Shown here: positions 1 to 6,848 of the stretch, in pieces
How positions within the stretch are numbered: the first letter of the stretch is position 1
How the letters are laid out: each line of letters opens with the position of its first letter
NCBI GenBank assembly: GCA_905204915.1
Contig: CAJLBR010000040.1
Location: forward strand, 1-10,706
Direction: 5' to 3'
Length of the DNA stretch: 10,706 bases
From: an uncultured Clostridium sp.
GTDB lineage: Bacteria > Bacillota > Clostridia > TANB77 > CAG-465
Program-made: the position numbers and the translations under genes
Notes under the pieces: generated by a model
What the model saw: the letters and a program-made list of their open reading frames with translations, nothing else
What the model was told of the DNA's origin: nothing
Database searches by the model: none

Positions 1-1715
1 TCCGATCTTACTCTATATGGAGTTTCAATAAATCCATATCTATTAATCTTTGCAAATGTAGATAATGAAGATATAAGCCCAATGTTTGGACCTTCTGGAG
101 ATTCAATAGGACATAATCTACCATAATGTGTATGGTGAACGTCACGAACCTCAAATCCAGCTCTATCACGTGTAAGACCACCAGGTCCTAAAGCTGATAT
201 TCTTCTTTTATGAGTAAGTTCAGCAAGTGGGTTAATTTGATCCATGAATTGTGATAATTGAGAACTTCCAAAGAATTCTCTTAAAACACCAACAATTGGT
301 TTTATATTAATTAATGTTTGTGGTGTAGCAATATCTAAGTCTTGAGTTGCCATTCTCTCACGAACAACTCTTTCAAGTCTTGCAAGACCAACTCTAAATT
401 GGTTTTGTAGCAATTCACCAACACATCTAACACGTCTATTACCTAGGTGATCTATATCATCTATTTCACCCATTCCATATTTGAAGTTTATGAAATAGTT
501 AATAGATGCTATTATATCATCTACAGTAGCATGTTTAACAACTAATTTTTCTCTATTAAGTCTTATTTTCTTTCTTAATTCTTCTTCTTTAACGTCACCT
601 AAAGAATCAAGCAATTCTTTTAAAGCTGGGAAATATACTTCTTCTTTGATAACTTCTTTATCAATATCCATTCCAAGATATGCAGAAATATCAACTGTAT
701 TATTTCCTATAACTTTTACTTTTTTATCATCTTTTTTAACGTATACTACATTTATTCCTGAATTCTTTATTTCTAAAGCTTTTTCATGAGAAATAACTTC
801 ACCTTCGCTTACAATTATTTCTCCTGTTTCAGTATTAACAACATCTTCTGCAGCAGTCATACCTTCGACTCTAGTTGCAATACTTAATTTTTTATTATAT
901 TTATATCTTCCAACCCTTGAAAGATCATATCTTCTTTCTTCAAACAATAAACCGTATAAAAGGCTCTTAGCAGCTTCAACGTGTAAAGGCTCACCAGGTC
1001 TTAATTTTTTGTATATTTCAAGAAGTGATTCATCAGTTGTTTTTATAGTATCTTTATACAACATTTCATTAATTTGATCATCTTCAAAAAGTTCTGAAAT
1101 TTGCGCATCACTTTCGATACCTAAAGCTCTTACTAAAGTAGTAACAGGAACTTTTCTTGTTCTATCAACTCTAGCATATATCATATCTGAAGAATCATTT
1201 TCATACTCTATCCAAGTACCACGGTTAGGCATTACTGTAGCTGTGTAAATAAATTTACCCATTTTATCTCTCTCAGAAGTGTAGTAAACACCTGGAGAAC
1301 GAACTAATTGAGAAATTATAACTCTCTCTGCGCCATTTATTAAAAATGTACCGCTATCAGTCATAATAGGTAAATCCCCCAAGAAAATTTCTTGTTCTTT
1401 TATTTCGCCTGTTTCACGATTTATTAAACGAACTTGAACTTGTAATCTTGAAGAGTAACTTGTATTTCTTTCCTTTGCTTCTTCGATACTATATTTAGTT
1501 TCTTCTTCTAATCTATAGTCGACAAACTCTAACATCAAATTTCCTGAGAAATCTGTTATAGGAGAAGCATCAGCTAATACATCTTTTAGTCCAGATTTCA
1601 AAAACCATTCATATGATTGTTTTTGAATATCTATCAAATCAGGTATATCGATTACCTCTTTAATCTTTGAAAAACTTTTTCTAACTGCTTTTCCATTTTT
1701 TACTTCATGAACCAT
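1..1715 (-). CDS. rpoB: RNA polymerase beta subunit, N-terminal 571 residues (partial)
   Basis: Beta subunit of RNA polymerase, which with beta' forms the catalytic cleft. The window holds 571 codons of a protein normally near 1,200; the C-terminal half lies beyond the left edge. Translation from ATG at 1715 gives MVHEVKNGKAV, then the protrusion and lobe regions. The rifampicin pocket is at about residues 483-515 (GSSQLSQFMDQINPLAEL, then THKRRISALGPGGLTR). The counterparts of E. coli D516, H526 and S531 are D492, H502 and S507, all wild type, so rifampicin sensitivity is expected from this region. It is followed by VRDVHHTHYGR and CPIESPEGPNIGLIS; E. coli has Pro where this protein has the second His. 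The start is supported by GGGGG seven bases upstream. The upstream neighbour is a divergent unknown gene rather than rplL, so rpoB appears to be driven by its own promoter. Identification is certain. Confidence 0.98.
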   Translation of the reverse strand, partial: MVHEVKNGKAVRKSFSKIKEVIDIPDLIDIQKQSYEWFLKSGLKDVLADASPITDFSGNLMLEFVDYRLEEETKYSIEEAKERNTSYSSRLQVQVRLINRETGEIKEQEIFLGDLPIMTDSGTFLINGAERVIISQLVRSPGVYYTSERDKMGKFIYTATVMPNRGTWIEYENDSSDMIYARVDRTRKVPVTTLVRALGIESDAQISELFEDDQINEMLYKDTIKTTDESLLEIYKKLRPGEPLHVEAAKSLLYGLLFEERRYDLSRVGRYKYNKKLSIATRVEGMTAAEDVVNTETGEIIVSEGEVISHEKALEIKNSGINVVYVKKDDKKVKVIGNNTVDISAYLGMDIDKEVIKEEVYFPALKELLDSLGDVKEEELRKKIRLNREKLVVKHATVDDIIASINYFINFKYGMGEIDDIDHLGNRRVRCVGELLQNQFRVGLARLERVVRERMATQDLDIATPQTLINIKPIVGVLREFFGSSQLSQFMDQINPLAELTHKRRISALGPGGLTRDRAGFEVRDVHHTHYGRLCPIESPEGPNIGLISSLSTFAKINRYGFIETPYRVRS

Positions 1716-1761
1716 TTGTATACCCCCAATTATTACAATATTAAAAAAGACGACAAAAATC

Positions 1762-1789
1762 CAAATTAGTTTACATAACAACTAATTTG
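1762..1789 (-). promoter_or_regulatory. Hairpin in the rpoB leader, attenuator-like
   Basis: A perfect 10-bp inverted repeat (CAAATTAGTT / AACTAATTTG) with an 8-base loop, extendable by a G-U and a U-A pair. In the rpoB transcript it is followed by GATTTTTGTCGTCTTTTTT, a broken U-rich run, about 45 nt before the start codon. That arrangement resembles a weak intrinsic terminator or attenuator. The stem is AT-rich, so termination would be partial at best. It is not a ribosomal-protein leader that I recognise, and a role in regulation is inference. Confidence 0.5.
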
Positions 1790-1901
1790 AAACTCTTATA
1801 CATCTTTAATAACATTTTATCAAAACATTTTTCCTCAACTATTCAACCATCCTTCGTATTATAGTTTACATAGTAATTTTCATTAAGAAATAATTTAGAA
1901 T

Positions 1902-1930
1902 ATTATACCACAATTACATAGTCATGTCAA
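1902..1930 (-). promoter_or_regulatory. rpoB promoter, full SigA consensus
   Basis: On the minus strand: TTGACA (1930-1925), a 17-base spacer, TATAAT (1907-1902), with TGG just before the -10 (extended -10). Both hexamers match the consensus at every position. Transcription should begin near 1895, giving a leader of about 180 nt before the rpoB ATG. This supports rpoB being transcribed from here rather than as part of an rplKAJL operon. Confidence 0.85.
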
Positions 1931-1981
1931 ATAAATTATGACATTTTTTAAATATTTTTTTGACATTTTTTCTATTGACAT
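1924..1981. repeat. Cluster of TGACA/TGTCA words between the divergent promoters
   Basis: Inverted repeat ATGTCA (1924-1929) and TGACAT (1939-1944) with a 9-base gap; its left arm overlaps the rpoB -35. TGACATTTTTT is repeated directly at 1939 and 1961, a 22-base period of about two helical turns. A further TGACAT lies at 1976-1981. Two of the words also read TTGACA on the plus strand (1960-1965 and 1975-1980). They could be regulator-binding sites for both genes, or chance given the AT-rich background and -35 elements on both strands. Confidence 0.4.
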
Positions 1982-1984
1982 CCA

Positions 1985-1993
1985 TGTTATAAT
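1985..1993 (+). promoter_or_regulatory. Extended -10 promoter for the 119-aa gene
   Basis: TGTTATAAT is a perfect extended -10 (TG-N-TATAAT). No good -35 sits 16-18 bases upstream: the TTGACA at 1960-1965 is 22 bases away and the one at 1975-1980 only 7. The promoter may therefore rely on the extended -10, or use TTGACA at 1975-1980 with the poorer TAAAGA at 1998-2003 (17-base spacer). The leader would be about 40 nt. Confidence 0.55.
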
Positions 1994-2039
1994 TATGTAA
2001 AGAAATATAGTCCTAAAATAATTTGAAAGGAGAATCTAA

Positions 2040-2399
2040 ATGGCTAAAAAAGTTTTTGTAGAACAAACTAAATTATTCGTAACATTCGAAGATTTAACCA
2101 CCATGCACAGTAAAGATTCTATTTTAGTTAGTGCAGATGTATTTTTTGAAGTATATCCATCAATCCAGAAGAGCCCTATAGTTCCGGTTGAAGAAAAAGC
2201 TAAGATTAAAGAAATTTACAGTGCAAAAGCAAAATTACATTATCTAAAACCAGTAACTCCAGATGACACCATAAGATTAAGTGTAGCAGAAGCAATTTTA
2301 TTTTTTAAGTATTCAAAGGCCTCACTTCCTTCCAACACATTTAGAAAGGTTCCTGAAGTATACTCAAGAAAATGCTACTCTTACGAATGGGAAAATTAA
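2040..2399 (+). CDS. Unrecognised 119-aa protein, divergent from rpoB
   Basis: I do not recognise this protein. It is soluble in appearance, with no signal peptide and no membrane segment, rich in Lys, Tyr, Phe and Val and with a mixed alpha/beta-like pattern. The first half contains MAKKVFVEQTKLFVTFEDL and a VSADVFFEVYPSI stretch; the second half contains AKLHYLKPVTPDDTIRLSVA and ends in YSYEWEN. There is no zinc-finger cysteine pattern (one Cys only) and no obvious catalytic motif. Start choice is secure: GAAAGGAGA lies seven bases upstream of the ATG, behind an extended -10 promoter. It ends at a strong hairpin terminator shared with convergent prfA, so it is a single-gene transcript. Sharing a control region with rpoB suggests, but does not prove, a link to transcription or translation. 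Confidence 0.85.
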   Translation: MAKKVFVEQTKLFVTFEDLTTMHSKDSILVSADVFFEVYPSIQKSPIVPVEEKAKIKEIYSAKAKLHYLKPVTPDDTIRLSVAEAILFFKYSKASLPSNTFRKVPEVYSRKCYSYEWEN

Positions 2400-2400
2400 A

Positions 2401-2430
2401 AATAACAGTACTTTTGTACTGTTATTTTAT
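2401..2430. terminator. Bidirectional terminator between the 119-aa gene and prfA
   Basis: Perfect 11-bp stem AATAACAGTAC / GTACTGTTATT with a TTTT loop, followed by TTATTT on the plus strand. On the minus strand the tail is TTTAATTTTC. It begins one base after the plus-strand stop codon, and its right arm contains the prfA stop codon, so it serves both convergent genes. Confidence 0.9.
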
Positions 2431-3486
2431 TTCACCTTGTTTTAATTTTTCAGCTCTATCGGCAGTTATTAAAGCTTCAACCATTTCATCTATATTACCA
2501 TTCATAAAGCTTTCTAATTGATACATAGTATAATTTATTCTATGATCTGTAACCCTACTTTGAGGATAGTTATAAGTTCTTATTTTTTCACTTCTATCAC
2601 CACTACCAACTTGTAGTCTTCTTGTAGTAGTAAGTTCTCTTTCTTGTTCTTCTTGTTTCTTTTCATAAAGTTTAGATCTTAGCATTTTCATGGCAGTTTC
2701 TTTATTTTGAAGTTGAGATCTCTCATTTTGGCAAGCAACAACTATACCTGTAGGAATATGAGTTATTCTAATAGCAGATGAAGTTTTATTTACGTGTTGT
2801 CCACCAGCACCACTTGATCTATAAGTATCTATTCTTAGATCATTTTGGTTAATTTCTACTTCAACATCTTCAACTTCTGGTAAAACTGCAACTGTAACTG
2901 TTGATGTGTGAATTCTTCCACTAGCTTCTGTTTCCGGAACTCTTTGAACTCTATGAACTCCACTTTCAAATTTTAATCTACTGTATGCGCCTTTTCCTTT
3001 TATCATAAAAGATACTTCTTTAATTCCACCTATTCCAGTTTCATTAATATCTATAACTTCTACTTGCCATCTCTTTAAATCAGCATACATTGTATACATT
3101 CTGTATAAATTATAAGCAAATAAAGCCGCTTCTTCACCGCCTGCGCCGCCTCTAATTTCTATTATAACGTTGTTATCATCATTTACATCTTTAGGAAGTA
3201 ATAAAATCTTTAATTCATCTTCCATTTTCTCTAAAGACTCTTTACAAGAATAGTATTCTTCTTCAGCCATTTCTTTCATATCCGGATCAGACATTAATTC
3301 TTTGGCTTCATCCATTTGTTTTTTTACTTCTTTATATTCTTTATATTTATCCGCAACATCTTTTATCATGGCTTGTTCTTTCATAAGTTTACGCCAAGTG
3401 TTTTGATCTGATATAACATCTGGATCAGATATTTTCTCTGTTAGTTCATTATATTTATTTAATAATCCTTCTAATTTATCAAACAT
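2422..3486 (-). CDS. prfA: Peptide chain release factor 1
   Basis: Class I release factor that reads UAA and UAG in the ribosomal A site and triggers peptide release. From ATG at 3486 it has 354 residues, the usual length. The codon-reading tripeptide P-x-T is at 184-186 (PET, within RVPETEASGRIHTS), which marks RF1 rather than the SPF of RF2. The catalytic GGQ is at 228-230 in SSGAGGQHVNKTSSAIR. An upstream in-frame ATG at 3498 would add MEKN, but the GGAG of the SD (3496-3493) lies inside that extension and sits six bases before ATG 3486. The latter also aligns with the family N-terminus (MFDKLEGLL). The usual partner prmC, which methylates the GGQ glutamine, is not adjacent, nor is rpmE. 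Its own promoter and two flanking terminators make it a single-gene transcript. Confidence 0.97.
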   Translation of the reverse strand: MFDKLEGLLNKYNELTEKISDPDVISDQNTWRKLMKEQAMIKDVADKYKEYKEVKKQMDEAKELMSDPDMKEMAEEEYYSCKESLEKMEDELKILLLPKDVNDDNNVIIEIRGGAGGEEAALFAYNLYRMYTMYADLKRWQVEVIDINETGIGGIKEVSFMIKGKGAYSRLKFESGVHRVQRVPETEASGRIHTSTVTVAVLPEVEDVEVEINQNDLRIDTYRSSGAGGQHVNKTSSAIRITHIPTGIVVACQNERSQLQNKETAMKMLRSKLYEKKQEEQERELTTTRRLQVGSGDRSEKIRTYNYPQSRVTDHRINYTMYQLESFMNGNIDEMVEALITADRAEKLKQGEIK

Positions 3487-3524
3487 ATTTTTCTCCATTT
3501 CTAAAATTTAATATAGTATATATA

Positions 3525-3553
3525 ATTTTATCACATATTTGGTACTTTTTCAA
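3525..3553 (-). promoter_or_regulatory. prfA promoter
   Basis: On the minus strand: TTGAAA (3553-3548), 17-base spacer, TAAAAT (3530-3525), with TGA before the -10 (extended -10). The start point would be near 3518, giving a leader of about 30 nt. Confidence 0.75.
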
Positions 3554-3570
3554 TATTTTAAGAAACATTA

Positions 3571-3606
3571 TAGAATAAAACCAGTATTCAACAGGAATAC
3601 TGGTTT
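3571..3606 (-). terminator. Terminator downstream of divIVA
   Basis: Perfect 12-bp stem AAACCAGTATTC / GAATACTGGTTT (3578-3589 and 3595-3606) with a 5-base loop. In the minus direction it is followed by TATTCTA after the stem's own TTT. It lies 15 bases past the divIVA stop and upstream of the prfA promoter, insulating the two units. Confidence 0.85.
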
Positions 3607-3621
3607 ATTTAACCTATTATT

Positions 3622-4065
3622 TTAGTCTTCTTCATTTAAAATTTTAAGTTGAGCTTCAAGCATTGCAGTAACTTTTATTTTGTAAATTTGCATTAACTTT
3701 TTTTGCTCTTCTAAATCTTTTTCAGCTTGAAGGATATCTAACTTAATTTGCTCAAGATTTTTCTTAGCATCAATCTCAGCTTTTTCCTTTATTGTTTCAG
3801 CCTCTTTCATAGCTGTTTTCTTTATACTATCAGCTTGATTTTGAGCGCTCTCAATAGTTTTATTAATACCATCTTCAATTGATTTATAGTAAGTTACTGA
3901 ATCTTGCATTGTATTTGATTTATTTTTTAATTCAGCATTTTCTTTATATAGTTTTTCGTAATCTTCAATTACAACTTCTAGAAAATCTTCAACTTCATCA
4001 ATATCATATCCGCCAAGTTTTACTTTTTTAAACATTTTATTTTCTATATCTACTGGTGTTAGCAT
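3622..4065 (-). CDS. divIVA: DivIVA-domain cell division / polarity protein
   Basis: Peripheral membrane coiled-coil protein that gathers at curved membrane (septa and poles) and recruits division and wall-growth partners. From ATG 4065 it has 147 residues. The N-terminal lipid-binding DivIVA domain is at 1-45 (MLTPVDIENKMFKKVKLGGYD, with IDEVEDFLEVV), matching the LTP-DI-NK-F-K...GYD-DEV-FL family pattern. It is followed by a coiled coil from about 36 to 135 rich in Glu, Lys and Gln. It is slightly shorter than B. subtilis DivIVA (164 aa). A ten-codon upstream extension starting at 4095 is rejected because GGGGG (4078-4074) sits eight bases before ATG 4065 and the extension would run into a hairpin. 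It follows sepF by 54 bases; the usual ylmG and ylmH between the two are missing. The family also includes GpsB-like proteins, but the context favours DivIVA. Confidence 0.92.
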   Translation of the reverse strand: MLTPVDIENKMFKKVKLGGYDIDEVEDFLEVVIEDYEKLYKENAELKNKSNTMQDSVTYYKSIEDGINKTIESAQNQADSIKKTAMKEAETIKEKAEIDAKKNLEQIKLDILQAEKDLEEQKKLMQIYKIKVTAMLEAQLKILNEED

Positions 4066-4090
4066 CAAAAATTCCCCCTTATAAAACACA

Positions 4091-4114
4091 AACACAGGCT
4101 AAGAAGCCTGTGTT
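4091..4114 (-). terminator. Terminator-like hairpin between sepF and divIVA
   Basis: Perfect 10-bp stem AACACAGGCT / AGCCTGTGTT with a 4-base loop, starting five bases past the sepF stop. On the minus strand the tail is TGTGTTTTAT, an interrupted U-run. The remaining 25 bases before divIVA's ATG hold the SD but no usable promoter, so divIVA probably depends on read-through. It could be a leaky terminator or an mRNA processing or stability hairpin. Confidence 0.7.
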
Positions 4115-4119
4115 AAAAA

Positions 4120-4644
4120 CTACTTAAGCCAAGAAAATGACATTTTTTGTTGTTGCTTATATTGACCTCTTTCAGCATCATTTTGTATTTCTATATTTCT
4201 TGGTGCAATCAAATAAATTAAGTTAGAAACTGATTGTATAGTACCTTCAACCATGAAAGCAGCTCCGCTTAAGAAGTCTAAAATTCTTCTAGCCTCTTCT
4301 TTGCTTACACTTTCTAAATTAATTATAACTGATTTTTTATTTTTTAAATATTCGCCTATTTCTTGAACATCTTCATAACAAGATGGTTGACTAATTACCA
4401 TCTTAGAAGATGAAACAGCTGTATTCATTGGTATAACCTTAGACTGATAATTTTTAGCAGAATAAGGACTTTCTTGAATCTCACTGAAAGATCTTCTAGA
4501 TTTAGAAACTGGTTTTTCGTAAGCTTCCTCTTCTACTTCATTATCATTATCGTATTCCATTTCTACGTCATCATTCTCATATTCATCGTCTTGGTTTCCC
4601 ATTCCTATCATATCCATGAACTTGTTTATTATTGCTGCGCCCAT
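4120..4644 (-). CDS. sepF: Cell division protein SepF
   Basis: Membrane anchor and cross-linker of FtsZ at the division ring in Gram-positives. It has 174 residues. A short N-terminal stretch (MGAAIINKFMDMIGMG, 1-16) is the probable amphipathic membrane-binding helix. A very acidic, disordered linker follows (about 18-45). The SepF/DUF552 core is at about 80-155, with SCYEDVQEIGEYLKNKKSV, then INLESVSKEEARRILDFLSG and IYLIAPRNIEI, matching the family's K-V-I-V-NL...A-R-DFL-G pattern. A polar C-tail (156-174) ends in SFSWLK. The start is supported by GGGGG ten bases upstream. It has its own strong promoter and is the first gene of a sepF-divIVA unit, downstream of the ftsEX operon. Confidence 0.95.
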   Translation of the reverse strand: MGAAIINKFMDMIGMGNQDDEYENDDVEMEYDNDNEVEEEAYEKPVSKSRRSFSEIQESPYSAKNYQSKVIPMNTAVSSSKMVISQPSCYEDVQEIGEYLKNKKSVIINLESVSKEEARRILDFLSGAAFMVEGTIQSVSNLIYLIAPRNIEIQNDAERGQYKQQQKMSFSWLK

Positions 4645-4680
4645 ATAAAATTAACCCCCTATGACTAACAATCTAATTTT

Positions 4681-4709
4681 ATTATGCAATAAAAGAAAAA
4701 ATATGTCAA
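4681..4709 (-). promoter_or_regulatory. sepF promoter
   Basis: On the minus strand: TTGACA (4709-4704), a 17-base spacer, CATAAT (4686-4681). The start point would be near 4674, about 30 nt before the sepF ATG. No hairpin terminator for the upstream M23 gene is seen between 4710 and 4757, so this promoter may add to read-through from the ftsEX operon. Confidence 0.8.
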
Positions 4710-4757
4710 GTAAATTATTAAAATTTAACCGTTTTGTAATCTTTCTGTGATATTTCA

Positions 4758-5945
4758 TTAATAATTAAATACAAATTTCATATTTGGATAATATTTTATT
4801 GCATCATCTCTTGCTCCATTTTTATAAATTTCTAAATGTAAGTGAGGGCCAGTTGAATATCCTGTACTTCCAACATAAGCGATTACATCGCCTCTATTTA
4901 CCTTCTGTCCTTTAGTAACATTTAGAGTAACTGCATGCCCATATAAGCTCTTGTAGTTATTTCCATCTGAAGAATTTGTACCATGATCTATTATAACGTG
5001 ATTACCATAACCTGTTGATCCATATTGTGCTTTTACTACTGTACCAGATTCAATTGCAAGTATTGGTGTACCTGCTATACCAGATCCAGCAATATCAGTT
5101 CCTGTATGTGTACTAACATTTCCAAATGGACTATAAGTAACTCCATATCTTGCTGTTATTATATTAAATCCTGGAACTGGCCATGTAAATTGACCATCAA
5201 AAGTTGTATCAACGTTCTTCATGTTCTTGATTTCTGTAGCAATTGCTGCAGACGCTTCTTTTTCTTGGTTTGATAATTCTTTTGTCAAAGCCTCTAGCTT
5301 TGTTTTTGAAGATTTTAATTCTTCTAGTTTATTTTCTTGTGCAGTTTTAGCATCTGCCAATGCTTTTGTTGATTTTTCAACGTCATATTTTAATTGTTCT
5401 AATTGCAATTTTTGCACTTCCACGTCTTTTTTTACATAATCAATATACTCTTTTTGTCCTTCTATATTTCCAACTAAAGATTTATCATATTCTAATATAC
5501 TAGTGTAAACATTCATTCTTGAGAAAAAGTCAGAAATTCCTTTTGAAGATAGTAATATTTCTATAACAGAAGGAACACCATTTTCGTATATTGCTCTTAA
5601 TCTTGTTGCATAAAGTTCTTCTGCACTATTATATTTTTGAGATGAATTTTGAAGTGCATCTTCATATTCTTCTAATTTTTTATTTACATCATCTACTTTA
5701 GCTTGTAAAATTTGTAATTTTACAGTATATTCTTCAACATTTGATTCTAATTCAGATAAATCATACATATCCTGTTGAATTTGCTCATCAACATTTGACA
5801 ATTGTGATTTTGCATTTTGTTTTTGAGCCTGTATATTTTTTAATTGGTTGTTCAAATCATCTATTTTAGAAGCAAATATATTATTGTATAAAGAAAATAT
5901 AATTGTAAAAGTCGTAAATGATGCTATTACTTTTTTTAATTTCAT
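4758..5945 (-). CDS. Secreted coiled-coil M23 peptidoglycan endopeptidase (FtsEX partner)
   Basis: Zinc endopeptidase that cuts peptidoglycan peptide cross-links outside the cell, very likely under FtsEX control. It has 395 residues: a signal peptide at 1-26 (KLKK, a hydrophobic stretch, then IFAS), a long PcsB/EnvC-type coiled coil at about 27-245 broken by a hinge (ENGVPSVIEILLSSKGISDFFSRM, split here as residues 121-144), a WPVPG linker at 255-259, and an M23/LytM domain at about 260-395. The metal and catalytic residues are present: H280 and D284 (HTGTD), H337 (YGHA), H368 and H370 (GPHLHLE). It therefore looks enzymatically active, unlike E. coli EnvC, whose LytM domain is degenerate and only activates amidases. 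The SD (AGAGGTGG, 5957-5950) covers the ftsX stop codon, indicating translational coupling. Gene names vary between lineages, so none is assigned. Confidence 0.93.
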   Translation of the reverse strand: MKLKKVIASFTTFTIIFSLYNNIFASKIDDLNNQLKNIQAQKQNAKSQLSNVDEQIQQDMYDLSELESNVEEYTVKLQILQAKVDDVNKKLEEYEDALQNSSQKYNSAEELYATRLRAIYENGVPSVIEILLSSKGISDFFSRMNVYTSILEYDKSLVGNIEGQKEYIDYVKKDVEVQKLQLEQLKYDVEKSTKALADAKTAQENKLEELKSSKTKLEALTKELSNQEKEASAAIATEIKNMKNVDTTFDGQFTWPVPGFNIITARYGVTYSPFGNVSTHTGTDIAGSGIAGTPILAIESGTVVKAQYGSTGYGNHVIIDHGTNSSDGNNYKSLYGHAVTLNVTKGQKVNRGDVIAYVGSTGYSTGPHLHLEIYKNGARDDAIKYYPNMKFVFNY

Positions 5946-5955
5946 ATTACCACCT

Positions 5956-6846
5956 CTAAACTTTTAAATATTTTTTTATTGAAATACTACTTCCAAATAT
6001 TCCTATGAAAAGTCCAAGTACTATATATGCCACCAAAATTATATACCACAAACTACTATATGGAACAAATCCAAACACACCTAGAGAAGATCCCACTTGC
6101 GGTAATTTAGCATAAGCTAGTACATATCCTAATGATATAACCATAAATGATATAGCTGCTGAAAGTAATCCCATAATTGCACCTTCAACTATGAAAGGTG
6201 TTTTTATGAATTTATTCGTAGCACCTATATATCTCATAATTAAAATTTCTCTTTTGTTAGAGTAAACTGCAAGTTTTATAGTATTTGATATTATAAAAAT
6301 ACTTATAACAAGCATTACTCCTCCAATAGATAATAAGAAAATATTAACTACTTTTGAAATTGAAGCTACAGCTTCAACTGTTACATTATTATATTTTACT
6401 TTATAAATTCCATCAATTTTCTCTACTGCATCTTTTACTTGTTGACTTTGATTTATATCTGTAAATTTAACTACAAAAGAAGCAGGGAATATCTTTAATT
6501 TGTCTAATCCTTCCAAGAAATATTCTTGATCTTTAAATTGTTCTTTTGCATCCTCAAAAGCATCTTCTTTATTTAAATAAGTTATTTCTTTTACTCCAGG
6601 AATATTATTTATTTCATCTCTTATATAATCAATGTCATCATCAGTAGCAGAGTCTTCTATAAAAGCTTGCAAACCTTGCTCTGCTCTCATAGTTGCAACA
6701 TTTGTATTTACGTTTTGAAACAAAATTATAAAAATTCCAAGTACTGTCATTGTTGCGCATATGATAAGCATTGTAGAAAATGTTTTTGAAGAATGCTTTC
6801 TTAAATTATCGTAACCTTCTTTTATTAAATACATCTTTGTTGTCAT
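5956..6846 (-). CDS. ftsX: Cell division ABC transporter permease-like protein FtsX
   Basis: Membrane half of FtsEX, which passes ATP-driven conformational change to an extracellular wall hydrolase rather than transporting a solute. It has 296 residues, with four membrane segments at about 22-44, 167-190, 217-245 and 265-286. A large outside loop (45-165) would contact the hydrolase coiled coil, and a FtsX/MacB-type cytoplasmic stretch (KLAVYSNKREILIMRYIGAT, 191-210) follows TM2. The SD (AGGGGAGG, 6863-6856) lies inside the end of ftsE, and the gene starts two bases after the ftsE stop. The stop codon (TAG, 5958-5956) lies within the SD of the M23 gene. The tight ftsE-ftsX-M23 order supports a single complex. 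Confidence 0.97.
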   Translation of the reverse strand: MTTKMYLIKEGYDNLRKHSSKTFSTMLIICATMTVLGIFIILFQNVNTNVATMRAEQGLQAFIEDSATDDDIDYIRDEINNIPGVKEITYLNKEDAFEDAKEQFKDQEYFLEGLDKLKIFPASFVVKFTDINQSQQVKDAVEKIDGIYKVKYNNVTVEAVASISKVVNIFLLSIGGVMLVISIFIISNTIKLAVYSNKREILIMRYIGATNKFIKTPFIVEGAIMGLLSAAISFMVISLGYVLAYAKLPQVGSSLGVFGFVPYSSLWYIILVAYIVLGLFIGIFGSSISIKKYLKV

Positions 6847-6848
6847 CT

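Larger units (their letters stand above)
1716..2039. other. Divergent rpoB / 119-aa gene intergenic region
   Basis: A 324-base gene-free stretch between two divergently transcribed genes. It holds, from left to right, the rpoB SD and leader (with a perfect hairpin at 1762-1789), a consensus rpoB promoter on the minus strand, a set of TGACA/TGTCA words, and an extended -10 promoter for the plus-strand gene. I saw no ORF or tRNA in it. The leader part (1790-1895) beyond the hairpin shows nothing I recognise. Confidence 0.8.

Noticed and set aside
481..1440. Possible rifampicin-resistance changes in rpoB
   Set aside because: The key positions (counterparts of E. coli D516, H526, S531) are wild type; the His in VHHTHYGR is at a position that varies between phyla.
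3487..3498. Upstream ATG extension of prfA (MEKN)
   Set aside because: The GGAG SD for ATG 3486 lies within it, and the family N-terminus aligns with ATG 3486.
4474..4668. Plus-strand 64-codon reading frame opposite sepF
   Set aside because: Lies antisense to the acidic linker of sepF, is hydrophobic only because it mirrors GAT/GAA-rich codons, and has no SD.
5025..5439. Two plus-strand reading frames opposite the M23 gene
   Set aside because: Antisense shadows with Cys/Ser-rich nonsense composition and no SD; the minus-strand protein is unambiguous.
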